Positions 46,357 through 58,563 of a DNA stretch of 64,000 nucleotides are shown here, piece by piece. The notes beneath the pieces are model-generated. The model saw only the letters and a list, made by a program, of their open reading frames with translations. It ran no database searches and was not told the origin of the DNA. Source of the DNA: Alisma plantago-aquatica (lineage: Eukaryota > Streptophyta > Magnoliopsida > Alismatales > Alismataceae); NCBI GenBank assembly GCA_963693085.1, contig OY856409.1, forward strand, positions 506,343,803 to 506,407,802, given 5' to 3'. Position numbers and translations under genes: made by a program. Numbering within the stretch: position 1 is the stretch's first letter; each line of letters starts with the position of its first letter.

Positions 46357-48952
46357 ATTTTGTCCCCAAAGATCGATCCATCAATTGAGATTTGGATTTC
46401 ATATTCCATGTTATAATATTCTCGATACTTCTACAACATCAACAATACTTCAAAATCGAGGAATTGGGCATCATAGTTTGCACATAGTCACATAGATCAT
46501 CAAATTTTGAAGATCATTACATGAATCACAATTTTGAAAAACAAAATATCATATATATCACCAAAGTTGAAGAGATCACATTTCAAGTCAATCAGATAGA
46601 GTTCAAGAGTAACACATTACTTTCATTCCTAAAGTTTAGGGTTTTATCTTCTACATTGTCCTAGATAAGGTTATACATCCATGATTGCAATTTCATATTT
46701 CAATAATTCAAGAAAAATGTCATATTTCAACATCATGATTTCTTGCTAAAAAGAAAGGTCCCACAAAAGTCCATATGGATCTCACCCCTATGTCATAAAT
46801 CAAATGAGTTAACATAATAATCATTTCAACTTTTTAATATTTGGGAAAAATGAAAGTCATTCACATAAATCGAGGGTGACATATGGATCAAAATGTGGTT
46901 ATCATAGGAGTCAAATCAATATCAAGATCAATAATCAAGAACCAAGATTTCATAAATTAAAGTCAAGAGTTAAGTTCGAATATTAAAGGCATACATCCTA
47001 ACATTTCAAATATAGGGTTTTGATTCCTACCTATAAGTTAGAGGTGATTTAGGGATCTACCTTCCTAAGGTCTTATTGATATGCCATACACATTCTTCTT
47101 GAGGTTTCTCTACGATATTTAAGCACATTAATTTCTGTGTAATTCTTTTACCCAGATTTTCTCCATGTCTTAGGGTGCAGATCATTTACTTTATGTCCTA
47201 GCATTGGGCTTACAAATACCTTCCCTCTAGGATTAGTGTTTTTGCTGTCCTTCCCTCCTAGTCTTGGTCTTCATCTTGACCTTCCCTCCTGGGCTTGGCC
47301 TTCATGGCGGCCTTCCCTATTGGGCTTGTCCTAGTACTGACATTCCCTCCTAGAATTGGTCTTCATATATCATTCCCTCCTAGTCTTGGCCCCTTGGTGA
47401 CCTTCCCTCTTGGGCTTGGTCTTCATGATGGCCTTCCCTCTTGGTCTTGGTCTTGGCCTCTTGGTGACTTACCTCTTGATCTTGGTCACATCTTATTAGT
47501 CACTTTTTGGTGACTTTTTCTTTTGTCCTTTAGAGATGGCATAATTGGGTCCAATGAATTATACTTAATGTATGTTCTTTCATTCTTTCTATAATTAATC
47601 ATTCAAATTTTCAATGACATTCAAGGTTATCTCAATTCTTAAACTAATTGGTCAGTTCATCGTTCTACTGGTGATGATTCATCCATATACATTATTCAAG
47701 CAACAATCTATAAACTATTTGTGGTATCAACATCAATTTCATTGTCATGGTATTCAAGGTTGATGAATGATCTAGACCTAGGTCTTTCTAGGAAGTCAGC
47801 CACAAGTTATACTCAACATTATTATATTTCAATATCATCATTAAATCCTTATTAAGATTGGGTATCAATATAGCCAAGGATTTGACCTTTTAGAAACTTA
47901 GGGCAAGAAATTAGAATAGTATGAAAGGGGTTACCTTTACAATCTCTAAATAGTCAAGAAGATGAAAATTTAGTGGTAGACATAATAGAGATGTGACCTT
48001 GATTAGGGGATCCATAAGTCAACTACCACCCTAATCTAGAACTAGTTCATATTAATCATGAGTCATCGACCATATCCAAATAGAGCGAGTATCATCTATC
48101 AAATTCTATTTCACCATATCATGAGTCAAATGCCAAGATCATTAATAGGGAAACCATATTTCAAGATTTTGTGAGTTCGATGTCATAAGTACATTCCATC
48201 CCTATCATGGTCAAGGTAAGGGTAGATTTTTAAATTGAGAACTCAAGAGTTTGTGTATAATAGTGCAAGATTGAGATCTAGGTCCATCATATTATTAGAA
48301 TTGAGATTGCAAAGAGGCATAGTAGTCAATAGGGAAGTGTCTCTTGTATCCAAGTCTTAACATCATAATCTTGGGTTCTAAATACATGGTCATTTCTTGG
48401 CATGGTCATTGCACATATCAAATAGGGGAACATTTTCTTAACTATGTTTGAGGTTTTATCAACAATAGGGCCACATGAGTTTAATCAATATGGACCTCAT
48501 CAAACATGAGGTGTAAAAATGAGTTCCACCTTATTTCACCATATCAATAATTTTCCTCAAACATAGAAAGCACTTGTAGACAATTTGGTGTCATTGAGTT
48601 TCATAAATTGTACACATGAGTACATCACTTCAAAGAGTTCATAGATTGCAATAGGGTCTTTCAGAATAATGTCAGATCATGGCATCATCTTCCATTATTT
48701 AAAATAAATCTTAGTTTTCACATGCATAACCTACCCATAATCGAGAAATCATGTGATTAATAGTGATGAGGGAAGAATCACATGAGGAGATAAGAAGACT
48801 AACTATTCATCATCTACTTGGGTGTCTTAGGTAGTCCTTAAAGAAGAGGTGAGATTCTAGAAGATTTTCTAAGCATTAAGGAAAGGATTTTACTCCTTTT
48901 TGGGTTCTTAAGATACTTTATGCGATAAGAACATATAGAGGCTTGTGTGTAT
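46357..48952 (-). other. LARD-like internal region, noncoding
   Basis: About 2.6 kb with stops in all frames, apart from the tandem repeats at 47219-47515. There is no gag or pol similarity beyond the pol-end-like GGGGACAAAATTTC near the polypurine tract. Confidence 0.6.
47219..47515. repeat. ~30-36 bp tandem repeat (CCTTCCCTC…CTTGGTCTTC)
   Basis: About nine degenerate copies of CCTTCCCTCCTGGGCTTGGT followed by CTTCATGATGG or a similar tail, in the LARD internal region. Short open frames over it are artefacts. Confidence 0.88.
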
Positions 48953-48966
48953 GGCCCGGATACCAT
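48953..48966 (-). other. LARD primer binding site (iMet-like, degenerate)
   Basis: The minus strand reads ATGGTATCCGGGCC next to the LTR end; it differs from the common TGGTATCAGAGC by two or three bases. Confidence 0.6.
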
Positions 48967-48967
48967 T

Positions 48968-49667
48968 TATCATGGAACCATTTATTACCTGAAGTCCAAA
49001 CTCCTAGTGGATACATAGCCAAAGGCAAGTGGACCTGGGCACCCATCACAAGAATGACACTTAGTTTCATAAAAGCAATATATATGAAAAAGGCAATAAC
49101 AAAACTTAATCAGGTAACAAGATATTAAACATGGAGATAAGAGATATGTACCCACTTCTATATTCAAGTATACCCATTGGTTATTCATTTAAGAGCTTAG
49201 AGTCTTGAGTATAATGGATCTTTGTTCAACAACTAAAAATTTGATAAAAAAAATATATTAATGCAAGTGCATTGAGTACGCTATGAAAAATGTGTAAGCA
49301 TGATTTAAGAGTATATAAAAGTTGATTGGATAGAAACATCTCATAAGCAAGAAGTAGAATCAAGGAAAGAACACTTAACGATATTATTTTATACAAATCA
49401 TATTTTAGGTTTTCCTTGTCCATTATATCAACAATAGGTTGTATAATGGATTTCTCTAAATTTTGTTCAAGGTTTGTCAATGTAGTATAATCAACATGAA
49501 AGTAATAATGATAGGAACAACAACTCAATCAAGTAATTCTCTAGCCAAGCATTCATGCATGCATCATACAAAAAAAATCATTTTAGGGTCAAGAGGTTAA
49601 GTGTACCTTGTGAGTAGTGAGGAAGATACGATAAGAACTCTAGAGATGGTCCAACCCATGTAAACCT
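48968..49667 (-). repeat. LARD-like 5' LTR fragment
   Basis: About 700 bp matching 43304-44010, cut by the chromovirus at 49667/49668. The five bases before the chromovirus, aacct, are its likely target site; the matching sequence in the 3' LTR reads GGACCTAAGATAC without an insert. Confidence 0.85.
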
Positions 49668-52600
49668 TGTAAGGCCCCTGAACTTGCTTAATGAGTTGAA
49701 TAAGATTAATTACCATAATTGAATGCTTATAAACCGAATACAACCTTGTGATATTCTTTGAAAATATAAGACAAGCTTAAGTTTCAAATTTGGTCCAATT
49801 TGGACACTGTTTGAACAAGTTATGCAAATTTTCTGTACATTTTGGACTTTTCTGCAATTTACCAACTTGAGGGGTTTTCTTTGCAATTTGTCACATACAC
49901 TATGTTCCTTATATGTTATATTATCATTCTTGAGATTTTTGATCAATGGGGCTCCTATTTGAGCCATGGTTTTAAGGTGTTTTCATCAAGGGTATTTTAG
50001 GGTTTACCCCTTCACGGATGAGCTACTTTTAGTAGCTATCAACTAATGAATTATGTGATTCGCTGGGAATTTCGACAAAGTAAATCTAAGCAGGTTAACA
50101 GGGATGGTGGGGGAGCTTCTTGTGTGTGTGCTTGCTTATTCCTAATAGTTTAAGGCCATAAACACATGGGGAAGCTACTTTTACACCTCATGCTTGCTTC
50201 TATCCTTATCCATGGGCTATATTTACCTCTTCCTTGCCCAAGTACGAAACTATGCTTGCTTTTTCTTTCCTCTAACCTGTATAAACGACTCCACTCTGTT
50301 TTTTTTGTGGAAACAAGTGTTCTAAGTTAGAATACAACCCCTTTTTGGGGAAGAAGGTCTCCTAGAGCTCCATCTAGCCCTAACTAGGGTTTCCAAGGTC
50401 ATCTTCTAGGGAATTCGACCAAGGAAAGTTGTTTTATGCCTTCCTTCTCCATTTTTATTGCTTTTCTCCTTCCTTAGACCTTCCTCCAGGTCATAACCCT
50501 ACTGTTCCATGGTGAAAGTGGCTCTACAACTCAAAAGGCCTTCCTTCTTGTTTCTTTTTCTAGGATTTTGCTTCTTTGTGGAGAGAAGTACCTATTTGGC
50601 CAAGTTCAGATCTGAATCCAAGGTTTTATTTCCCTATTTGATCGAGATTCTTTCTGTATGGGATCTGAACTTCTCTATAGAGGCTAGTTATGTAACATTC
50701 TTCACTTATATTGCTTACTAGAAGCTTGTTAGTTCATGTTTATGCCTTAATGTGTTGATTTAAGCATAGAGAAACCATGCTTGTTTAGAATTATGAATTT
50801 GTGTGGTGTTCCCTATTTTGTTCCAGTTCTATATGAACTTGTAAACATGTGTACAACCTTTCTAAGGTGTAACATGATCTGGGATAGGTTTATAGAATCA
50901 ACCTATGGTTCTAAGAACAAAATAATTGATGGTTCAAATTAGGGTTTTCAAGCTATTTCCTTCTCTATCACACAATCGATGGACATACCATTCAACAACC
51001 AATGGTGTTGCTATCTTAGAAACTGATGTTCGTGATAATGGGTGTCAAATGTATGGTTACAACCTATGGTCACCCCCTTAGGTCATGTTTTGATTCAATT
51101 AGACATTAATTATCATCCACTAAGTATTCTAATGATGTTATCAATCAATGATGATATTAGCTTAATATTTGATGGTGTTAACTGAATGTATTACTGATCT
51201 AGCAACCAATGGTGACCTAATGATCACAATTAATGGTGGATCAGGTCATCACCATATATGATGAATTAGGAATGTAATTTTAGATTTGACTAAACCTTGA
51301 ACCAATTGTTCCTTGGTTCAATTGATCTAATGGTTAGACCTATACTTCAATTGATAACCTTGAAAAATAAACCTGATCCAATGAATGATATTGGATGCTT
51401 TAACATCCAATGGATTATAATAAATCACATGTAAATTATTTTTGGTTCCTATTGATGATATTTTGATGGTTCAATACCATTAATTGGTAGTCTTATCTTT
51501 GCCATTATATAGTTATATTTGATAAATCACTATAATAAGTGGATGCATAACTCCCGTGTGATTTAGATTGTTATACCTAACCTTGGTGTAATTATATGAT
51601 GTTGATTGGTTATAATCAGACCTCTTGAATGATTAATTTGATAATGAATTACACTCTTCTTGTGTTGAAACCACAATGTATAACTATTTGAATATCATAG
51701 TGCCTTGCCATGTTAATATCTATGGACACATATGTGATAATGATATTTTGAGCCTTGTTTAAGGCATGGAATGATGATGATAACCTTACAATGAATATTG
51801 TGATTGTCTTAATGACGTTTGGGCATGTCTGAAGCCATGATTGAGGTGAAATCCTCTTCATGTTCCAATAAGGGTTAAAACCCTGGAACTTGTGATAAGA
51901 TATTGGTATCTTGTAATAGTATGATGATAAGTGTGGTCCATTAATTTGCAATGAATGATAGAATGTGGTAATTAGTTAAGATTTATATCTCAAATGTTTT
52001 ATATAATTTGAAGTTTCTATACATATACTCTTGTTAGAAAAGAATTAGGTTTTGAATGCCCACTTGTTTGATAAAGCCTTAATGCATTCAATTGGCAGTA
52101 ATTAATCAAGTGTAACCTTAATCATGTAGAGAGATGTGCCATAGAGCCATCTTTAGTGTCAGAACTACTGGATGGTGAAACAAGTATTCCCAAGGGAAAC
52201 TCGGAGTGCATACTGTTGAGTATGTGGGGGTGGAAAGTTGAGGATATATCCTTGTCATCCACAATTGCATGTTATGGAGGATGGCTATGGTCATGCCTCT
52301 GAAATTTGATGTGATTGAGGATAATTGTGGTTTTACCTCAGATTAGAGGGTTTTGTATACCCTACTTTGTAGTATCATAACTTGTACCAAGTATGGACTA
52401 GTTATTATTAGTTGACTATATGTCACTATTGGAAGTTTGACTGGTATGTCACTGCAGTTTACTCATACTGAGCGAGGAGAAGAGAACTTAGAATACCAGC
52501 ACTCCTAGATCTTATACAGAACTGAATAGCACTTTGCAATGGTCAGTTGGACTTTGAGTGGTACGACTCAAACTCCCCAGGGCATAATAATAAAAGAAGT

Positions 52601-53365
52601 GATATCATCTGTGTAGTATTATTGCTACAGTTTAATACGTATCACATTGGTTGATTAACCCTTGTCTTTTCTTTACACTGCATAGTTCTTACATGATGCA
52701 GACTTATGAAAATTGTACAATTCTACTTGATGTTACAACTTATTTTCTTAACTACTTAGTATGCTTAAACCGTTCAATCTATTCATATTGTTTATTCAAT
52801 ACCCTAACTGCTCAATGTTTTTACTGTTAATTAATATGTTATAATCAATATATGTTGGAGAGAGTTATATCTCTCGCTGGGACTGGGTCTCACACATTGG
52901 TCACCACATTTTTTAGGTGGTCGCGGGCAACGAGGTCGAGGTCGTGTTGTGGAAGAAAACCAACATGGTGATCAATAGATTCAGAAGGTTGGTTAGTTGT
53001 AGATGTTAGTAGTAGAGTCCTAGTGTCGTCCCTGTACTCTCAGTTCTGGGTATGGGATGTGTTTTCTAGATGATATACTTGTATCGATGTGAGATTTTAG
53101 TAGTATGTCAATGTTTATAAATATATGGCATGTACATGTGCAATATCTTTTGTATGCAGGATGTGACTGAGGTCTTTAGACCCATAAGTCAATACTTGTT
53201 ATAGCATATGAGAATGGAATGATGGACCTTTTGTAAATGTTCTAGAGTTTATTTACATTGTTGGAATCAGTTTTAATTATTCCGCATTTTTTACTATGTG
53301 ATTACTTAGTAGTTGATCGTGTTTTGTGTTTTGAGTAATCTCATTTAGCATGATGAGGTGTCACA
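49668..53365 (+). repeat. Chromovirus 5' LTR (3698 bp)
   Basis: Starts TGTAAGGCCCCTGAAC and ends GAGGTGTCACA. Similar throughout to 20324-25126 and, at its start, to 58196-58553. It has several AACCTATGGT/AACCAATGGT motifs at about 50900-51240. Confidence 0.9.
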
Positions 53366-53371
53366 GCTAAG

Positions 53372-53384
53372 TTGGTATCAGAGC
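53372..53384 (+). other. Primer binding site, tRNA-iMet
   Basis: TTGGTATCAGAGC, six bases after the LTR end. Confidence 0.93.
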
Positions 53385-53479
53385 TCTAGGTTTACTGAGT
53401 CTACAGGGACATAGGACTTAGGTTTGAGTCTGTTCTTATGTATCCAACATATCTGATCATAGTTTATGCTTATGCAGAT

Positions 53480-54774
53480 ATGCCTAGAGGACATGAAGAA
53501 CATGTTGAGAGTAGCTATGTTGCACCAGGAGGAGGTGTAGGGAGGCAATCACATGATGAGACAGTGATAGAAGAAGGGTAGAGTAGCCCGCAATGCCTCA
53601 TCTAGACCCGACAATGATGGCTAATCTTGAGTTTCATTCTATGTTGAGACAGATGATGGCCATAATTACACATATTGATGATAGAGCGCCAGCACCTTAA
53701 GCTAGGGTAGCCACCTCTAATGTGGAGTCCCAATGTTTCAGGAAGACATTTAAACGTCTTAGATGTGTTGGGGTGATTGAATATGCATGTACTTCTGATC
53801 CAGCAGACGCTGACATGTGGTTGACTGAGCTGGAAAAGGCATTCAAAATCCTAAACATCGATGAAGAAGACAAAGTTAAGCATTCAATATACTTGTTGAA
53901 GGGTAGTGTTGGCCACTGGTGGGCCATAGAAGAGGAGAAAAGGCCAGGAGTTGTGATAGGATGGGAGGAGTTTCGAAGGGAATTTGTTAGCCGATATTTT
54001 CCAGAGACCTACCTAGATGAGAAAATCTATCAGTTCAAGAAGATTCATCAGGGAACTATGACTATCAATGATTATGAATCAAAGTTTATGGAACTTCTAA
54101 GGTTCTTCCCACACATGGCAGCAACAGACAAGGAAAGAATCTAGAGATTTGAGAAGGGTCTGAGTACGGAGTTGACTACTACAACATCAGCCTTGGAGAA
54201 CAGGGAAAGGTTTTCCACCTTTGTGGAATTTGTCAAGAGGATTGAGTGGACTGCCACAGAGAAGCGTGAAGCTAATGCTAAGAAGCGACCTATGCAGTTT
54301 CAAGGGGATTCATCTGGAGGCTTTAAGAAGCCAAGGTTTTTCCAACCGCCATCACAACCAAGGTCAACCTTCAGTGAACCAAGATCACATGCACCATCAC
54401 AGTGGACCCCAAGTTGGGGTAGAGGTCACATTTTTTCACTAATGGGAGCCTGTAGTACCTCATCAGTTTTAGTGACAAGGTCTTTTAGGCCATATCAGGA
54501 CACCAGAACATGTTACAAGTGTGGGAAAGTGGGGCATACCAGACCTTATTGCCCTATGAAAGATGAGGAGGTGACTCAGCATACAAGGCAAAGTCAACAA
54601 GGTCCACAACAATGGAAGTTTAGTAGTGGCAGTGGAAGAGTACGTGGTCAGGCATCCCAGGCAGGATCATCTGGACAAGAAAGCATAGGACGTGGACAGT
54701 AGCAGGCGACAACAAGGTTCTATGCCATGACCAAACCAGAATCAGTGGTCAATCCACGAGTCGTGATAGGTTAG
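53480..54774 (+). pseudogene. gag: Chromovirus gag, disrupted
   Basis: The likely start is MPRGHEEHV at 53480, followed after about 35 codons by TAG and a frame change. From 53722 the frame is that of pol. The retrotransposon gag domain has DADMWLTELEKAFKIL, GSVGHWWAIEEE and FPETYLDEKIYQF; later comes the CCHC knuckle CYKCGKVGHTRPYC near 54510. In-frame TAG codons lie at 54142, 54700 and 54772. It would make the virus-like particle core. Confidence 0.85.
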
Positions 54775-55140
54775 ATGGAGTTATTTCATTATGATATGTT
54801 TGCTTCTTGTTTTGTATATGTGTTAGTAGACCCGGGTGCGACACACTCTTTTATCACCATAGAGGTGATAGATAGTTGTTATCTACATGTTAGTCTTAGA
54901 TCTGATAACCTGCGGTTAGAGAATCCTTTGGTTGATTCTGCCGAGTTGTGAGAAGTGTGCCCTTCTTGTGTTCTTTCTTTTTCTGGACACAACATTCAAG
55001 TGGATCTTTTGCCACTTGACATGCATGGTTTTGATGTAATCCTAGGAATGGATACCTTGGAAAAATACAAGGTAGTCATGGACTGTAGTACTGAGGTGGC
55101 GACGTTCCATGATGGAGATATACAATGGATTTTCTAGGGT
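54775..55140 (+). pseudogene. Chromovirus aspartic protease, disrupted
   Basis: In the same frame as gag. The active-site motif is VDPGATHSFI (near 54830), followed by LDMHGFDVILGMDTLEKY near 55017, typical of the protease of Tekay/Del elements. TGA at 54949 and TAG at 55135 break it. Its role is to cleave the gag-pol precursor. Confidence 0.85.
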
Positions 55141-56625
55141 TATAGGAAGATTCTTCCTACATGTTTGATGTCAGCTATGACAGCTGAGCAGTTGATGAGG
55201 CAAGGATGTGAGGCTTTCTTGGCTCATGTTGTGGATACCAAGGCGGGAGGTCCTAGTATCCAGAACATACCAATGGTGTGAGAATTCAAGGATGTCTTTC
55301 CTGAGAAATTTCCTAGCATCCCCCCTCCTAGAGAGATTGAGTTTGAGATCAATCTTATTCCTGGAACACAACCCATAGCACAGTCAGCATACAGAATGGC
55401 ACCAACAGAGATGCAGGAGTTAAAGAAACAGTTATAAGAATTGTTAGAGAAGGGTTTTATCAGGCCGAGCATTTCCCCTTGGGGTGCTCCCGTGTTGTTT
55501 GTTAAAAAGAAGGATGGTTCAATGAGGTTGTGTATAGACTACATACAGTTGAACAAGGTGACAATAAAGAATAAGTATCCTTTATCGAGGATTGATGATC
55601 TTTTTAATCAGTAGAGAGGTGCCACTATGTTTTTGAAGATAGACCTAAGGTCAGGTTACCATCAGTTGAGAATTAAGGTTGATGACATACCCAAGTCAGC
55701 TTTTAGGACTAGGTATGGTCATTATGAGTTTGTGGTTATGTTGTTTGGGCTAACCAATGTACCTGCAGCTTTTATGGATCTAATGAATAGGGTGTTTAGA
55801 CCTTATCTTGATCAGTGTGTAGTCGTGTTCATAGACGATATCCTGATATACTCCAAGGATAGTCAACAACATGAGCAACACCTTCACCAGACATTGACTT
55901 TGTTGAGGTAGCACCAACTATATGCTAAGTTCAGCAAGTGTGAATTATGGTTATCTGAAGTGTCTTTTCTAGGCCATGTTATATCTGCAAAAGGCATTTG
56001 TGTTGATCCCAAGAAAGTGGAATTTGTACAAGAATGGGAACAACCGAAGACACTAACAGAGATTCATAGTTTCCTAGGTCTGGCAGGTTACTACAGGAGG
56101 TTCATCAAAGACTTCAATTCTATAGTGTTACCCCTAACTAGGTTAACTAAGAAGGATGTTCCTTTTGCTTGGAATGACAAGTTTCAACGTTATTTCTAGA
56201 TTTTGAAAGAAAAGTTGACTAGTGCACCGGTGTTAGTACTGCCAGAGCAAGGAAAAGGCTATATTGTCTTTTGTGATGCTTCAAAGAATGGGTTGGGATG
56301 CGTGTTAATGCATGATAAAAATGTGATTTCTTTTGCTTCACAATAGCTTAAGAAACATGAGGATAATTACCCAACACATGATCTGGAGCTTGCAGCGGTG
56401 GTCCATGCCTTAAAGATCTGGAGACACTATCTTTATATAGAAAAGTGTCAGATCTTCACTGACCATAAGAATCTACAATATATCTTCTCAAAACAGGAGC
56501 TGAATATGAGGCAGAGGAGATGGATGGAGTTGATTTAGGATTATGATTGCACAATAGACTACCATCTAGGGAAAACTAATGTGGTATCTGATGCATTGAG
56601 TAGAAAGTCATCTTCATCATCAATG
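55141..56625 (+). pseudogene. Chromovirus RT and RNase H, disrupted
   Basis: Still in frame. RT motifs are [20 protein letters not shown] near 55470, [17 protein letters not shown] near 55627, the catalytic [13 protein letters not shown] near 55829 (usual VDD, here IDD) and [12 protein letters not shown] near 55960. RNase H has VFCDASKNGLGCVL near 56269, [19 protein letters not shown] near 56380 and DALSRKS near 56590. Stops: 55279, 55435, 55612, 55909, 56197, 56344 and 56536. No frameshift. It would copy element RNA to DNA. Confidence 0.92.
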
Positions 56626-57960
56626 GTAGATAATACACAATTAAATTCCTTGATGTGCCATTAAAGAGATATGCTAGTGTATCTTCTCTAGATGAATGTA
56701 CATCTAGAAGTTAACTTGTTGACAGGATTGTTGGCACAGTTATAAGTGAAACCTACCTTGAGACAATATATTCATGATTCAAAATAGAATGATACCGTGA
56801 TACAGAATATTCGATCAGGGATTGGTAGTGAAAAGTATGATGGGTTTCGTGAGGTAGATGATGGTACAGTTTGTTACCATAATAGGATAGTAATTCCTGA
56901 TGTTGATGGGTTGAGAAAAGTGGTACTTGAGGCGGCTCACTCCTCCATGTTTGCAATGCATCCTGAAAGCACCAAGATGTATCAAAACATGAAAGACATG
57001 TATTGGTGGTCAGGTCTAAAGTGTGATGTGGGAGAGTTCATTGTCAAATGTCCAGTTTGTCAACAGGTGAAGGTTGAGCACCAGAAGCATGTAGGGACAT
57101 TACAATCCTTATCAATATCACAGTGGAAATGGGATCATATTACTATGGACTTTGTGGTTGGTCTTCCTAGGACAACCAAGGGTCATTATTTCATATGGGT
57201 GATAGTAGACAGATTGACTAAGTCAGCTCATTTTCTACTAGTTAAGACGATGTTTATAGTAGAGAAATTGGCACAAATATATGTTGATGAGATAGTCCGT
57301 ACATGTCATTTCAGTGACTATAGTTTTTGATAGAGGTCCATAGTTTACAAGTCATTTTTGGGAGCGTCTGCATTCTGTAATGGGTACACAGTTGGGATTC
57401 AACACAGCTTTTCATCTGCATATTGATGGCCAGTCTGAAAGGACTATTTAGACTTTAGAGGATCTTTTGAGGGCATGTGTACTTCAATTTCTTGGTAGTT
57501 GGGATGTACATCTGACTCTGATAGAGTTTCCGTACAACAATAGCTATCAAAGAAGCATAGATATGGCTCCTTATGAGGCTCTGTATGGGAAACGATGTCG
57601 GTCCCCTCTTTGCTGGTATGAGACAGGTGAATACCAACTTTTGGGTCCTAATCTAGTACATAAGACTATAGAACATATTAAAGTGATACAACAACAGTTG
57701 AAAGTAGCCCAAGACAGGTAGAAATCTTATGCAGATAACTGACACATACCACTTGAGTTCCAAATGGTAGATAGAGTATATCTTAAGGTTTCTCCTTGGA
57801 AAGGTTTGCTGAGGTTTGGAAAGAAGGGTAAGTGGGCTCCTAGATTTAAGTTGGAAAGGTAGGATATAAGTTGGAGCTACCACCAGAGCTACATAGTTTG
57901 CATAATGTCTTTCACATCTCTATTTTGAGGAAATTCCATCCGGATATTGACCAAACAATC
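56626..57960 (+). pseudogene. Chromovirus integrase, disrupted
   Basis: The His/Cys zinc region (MHPESTKMYQ … CPVCQQVK, 56950-57070) and the first catalytic Asp (WDHITMDFVVGLP, near 57130) are in the gag-pol frame. Stops lie at 56662, 56689, 56743 and 56785. A frameshift near 57300-57330 precedes the second Asp. SERTI then TAG at 57449 and LEDLLRACVLQFLGSWDVHL, with AYEALYGKRCRSPL-like sequence near 57570, follow in another frame, and TAG at 57719. The chain ends with ELPPELHSLHNVFHISILRK near 57880. It would insert the DNA copy. Confidence 0.88.
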
Positions 57961-58159
57961 CAACCAGTAGAGGTTGAGTTAGATGAGGATATCTCCTATG
58001 TTGAGGGTCCTCTGTTGATCCTCAATAGAAGAGGTGAAAAAGCTAAAGAGAAAAGATATAATACTAGTGAAAGTTTTGTGTAATTATCATGGCATAGATG
58101 AATCCACATGGGAACTAGATAATGAGATGCGTAGAAAATACCCATCTCTTTTTGCGTAG
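57961..58159 (+). pseudogene. Chromovirus chromodomain, frameshifted
   Basis: After integrase the frame reads VEVELDEDISYVEGPLLIL, then shifts by one. The second half reads LVKVLCNYHGIDESTWEL and MRRKYPSLF, ending at TAG 58157. These are the strands and C-terminal helix of a chromodomain as in Tekay/Del elements, thought to steer integration to methylated histone H3 chromatin. The aromatic cage cannot be judged fully because of the shift. Confidence 0.8.
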
Positions 58160-58195
58160 GATTTCGGGGTGAAATCCTTGTTAGGGGTTTATAGT

Positions 58196-58553
58196 TGTAA
58201 GGCCCCTGAACTTGCTTAATGAGTTGAACAAGATTAATTACCATAATTTAATTCTTATAACCATAATATAACATTTTTATATGCTTTTAAATCATAATAC
58301 AAACTTAAGTTTCAAATTTGGTCCAATTTGGACACTGTTTGAGCAAGTTATGCAATTTTCTGTACATTTTGAACTTTTCTACAATTTACCTAATTGAGGG
58401 GTTTTCTTTGCAATTTGTCACATACATTATGTTCCTTAGATGTTATATTATCATTATTGAGATTTTTGAGCCATGGAGCTCCTAGTTGATTCATGGTTTG
58501 AAGGTGTTTTCATCAAGGGTATTTTAGGGTTTACCCCTTCACGGATGAGCTAC
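58196..58553 (+). repeat. Chromovirus 3' LTR fragment
   Basis: 358 bp matching the first part of the 5' LTR (49668-50030). It is preceded by a pol-end-like GGATTTCGGGGTGAAATCC (58160-58178), common at this place in Ty3/gypsy elements. It ends in GAGCTACTTTT where the LINE T-run begins. Confidence 0.9.
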
Positions 58554-58563
58554 TTTTTTTTTT

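Larger units (their letters stand above)
43304..49667 (-). mobile_element. LARD-like LTR element, noncoding, minus strand
   Basis: The 3' LTR (43304-46336) and the PBS-proximal end of the 5' LTR (48968-49667) align for about 700 bp. Between them is a 2.6-kb internal region without ORFs. On the minus strand a PBS-like ATGGTATCCGGGCC follows the 5' LTR, and a polypurine tract, TTCTTTTGAGGTGGGGAGGA (46337-46356), precedes the 3' LTR. Its upstream GGGGACAAAATT resembles the end of Ty3/gypsy pol. Long LTRs with no genes make it a large retrotransposon derivative. The 5' LTR is cut at 49667 by the chromovirus, so the remainder is off window. Confidence 0.82.
49668..58553 (+). mobile_element. Tekay/Del-like chromovirus (Ty3/gypsy)
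   Basis: 5' LTR 49668-53365, tRNA-iMet PBS 53372-53384, gag-pol pseudogene, then a 3' LTR (58196-) interrupted after about 358 bp by the LINE at 58554. Domain order gag, protease, RT, RNase H, integrase, chromodomain, together with a long LTR and iMet PBS, places it in the Tekay/Del chromoviruses. It is inserted in the LARD 5' LTR. Its pol has 16 nonsense codons but keeps one frame for 3.6 kb. The solo LTR at 20324-25126 is the same family. Confidence 0.92.

Noticed and set aside
47295..47513. 72-codon frame rich in Leu/Pro/Phe
   Set aside because: It is a translation of the CCTTCCCTC tandem repeat in the LARD interior.
35838..53384. TTGGTATCAGAGC sites as tRNA fragments
   Set aside because: Each follows an LTR end and is a primer binding site.
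54142..56787. TAG recoding in the chromovirus frame
   Set aside because: Stops of all three types occur, a frameshift follows near 57300, and other elements nearby decay in the ordinary way.
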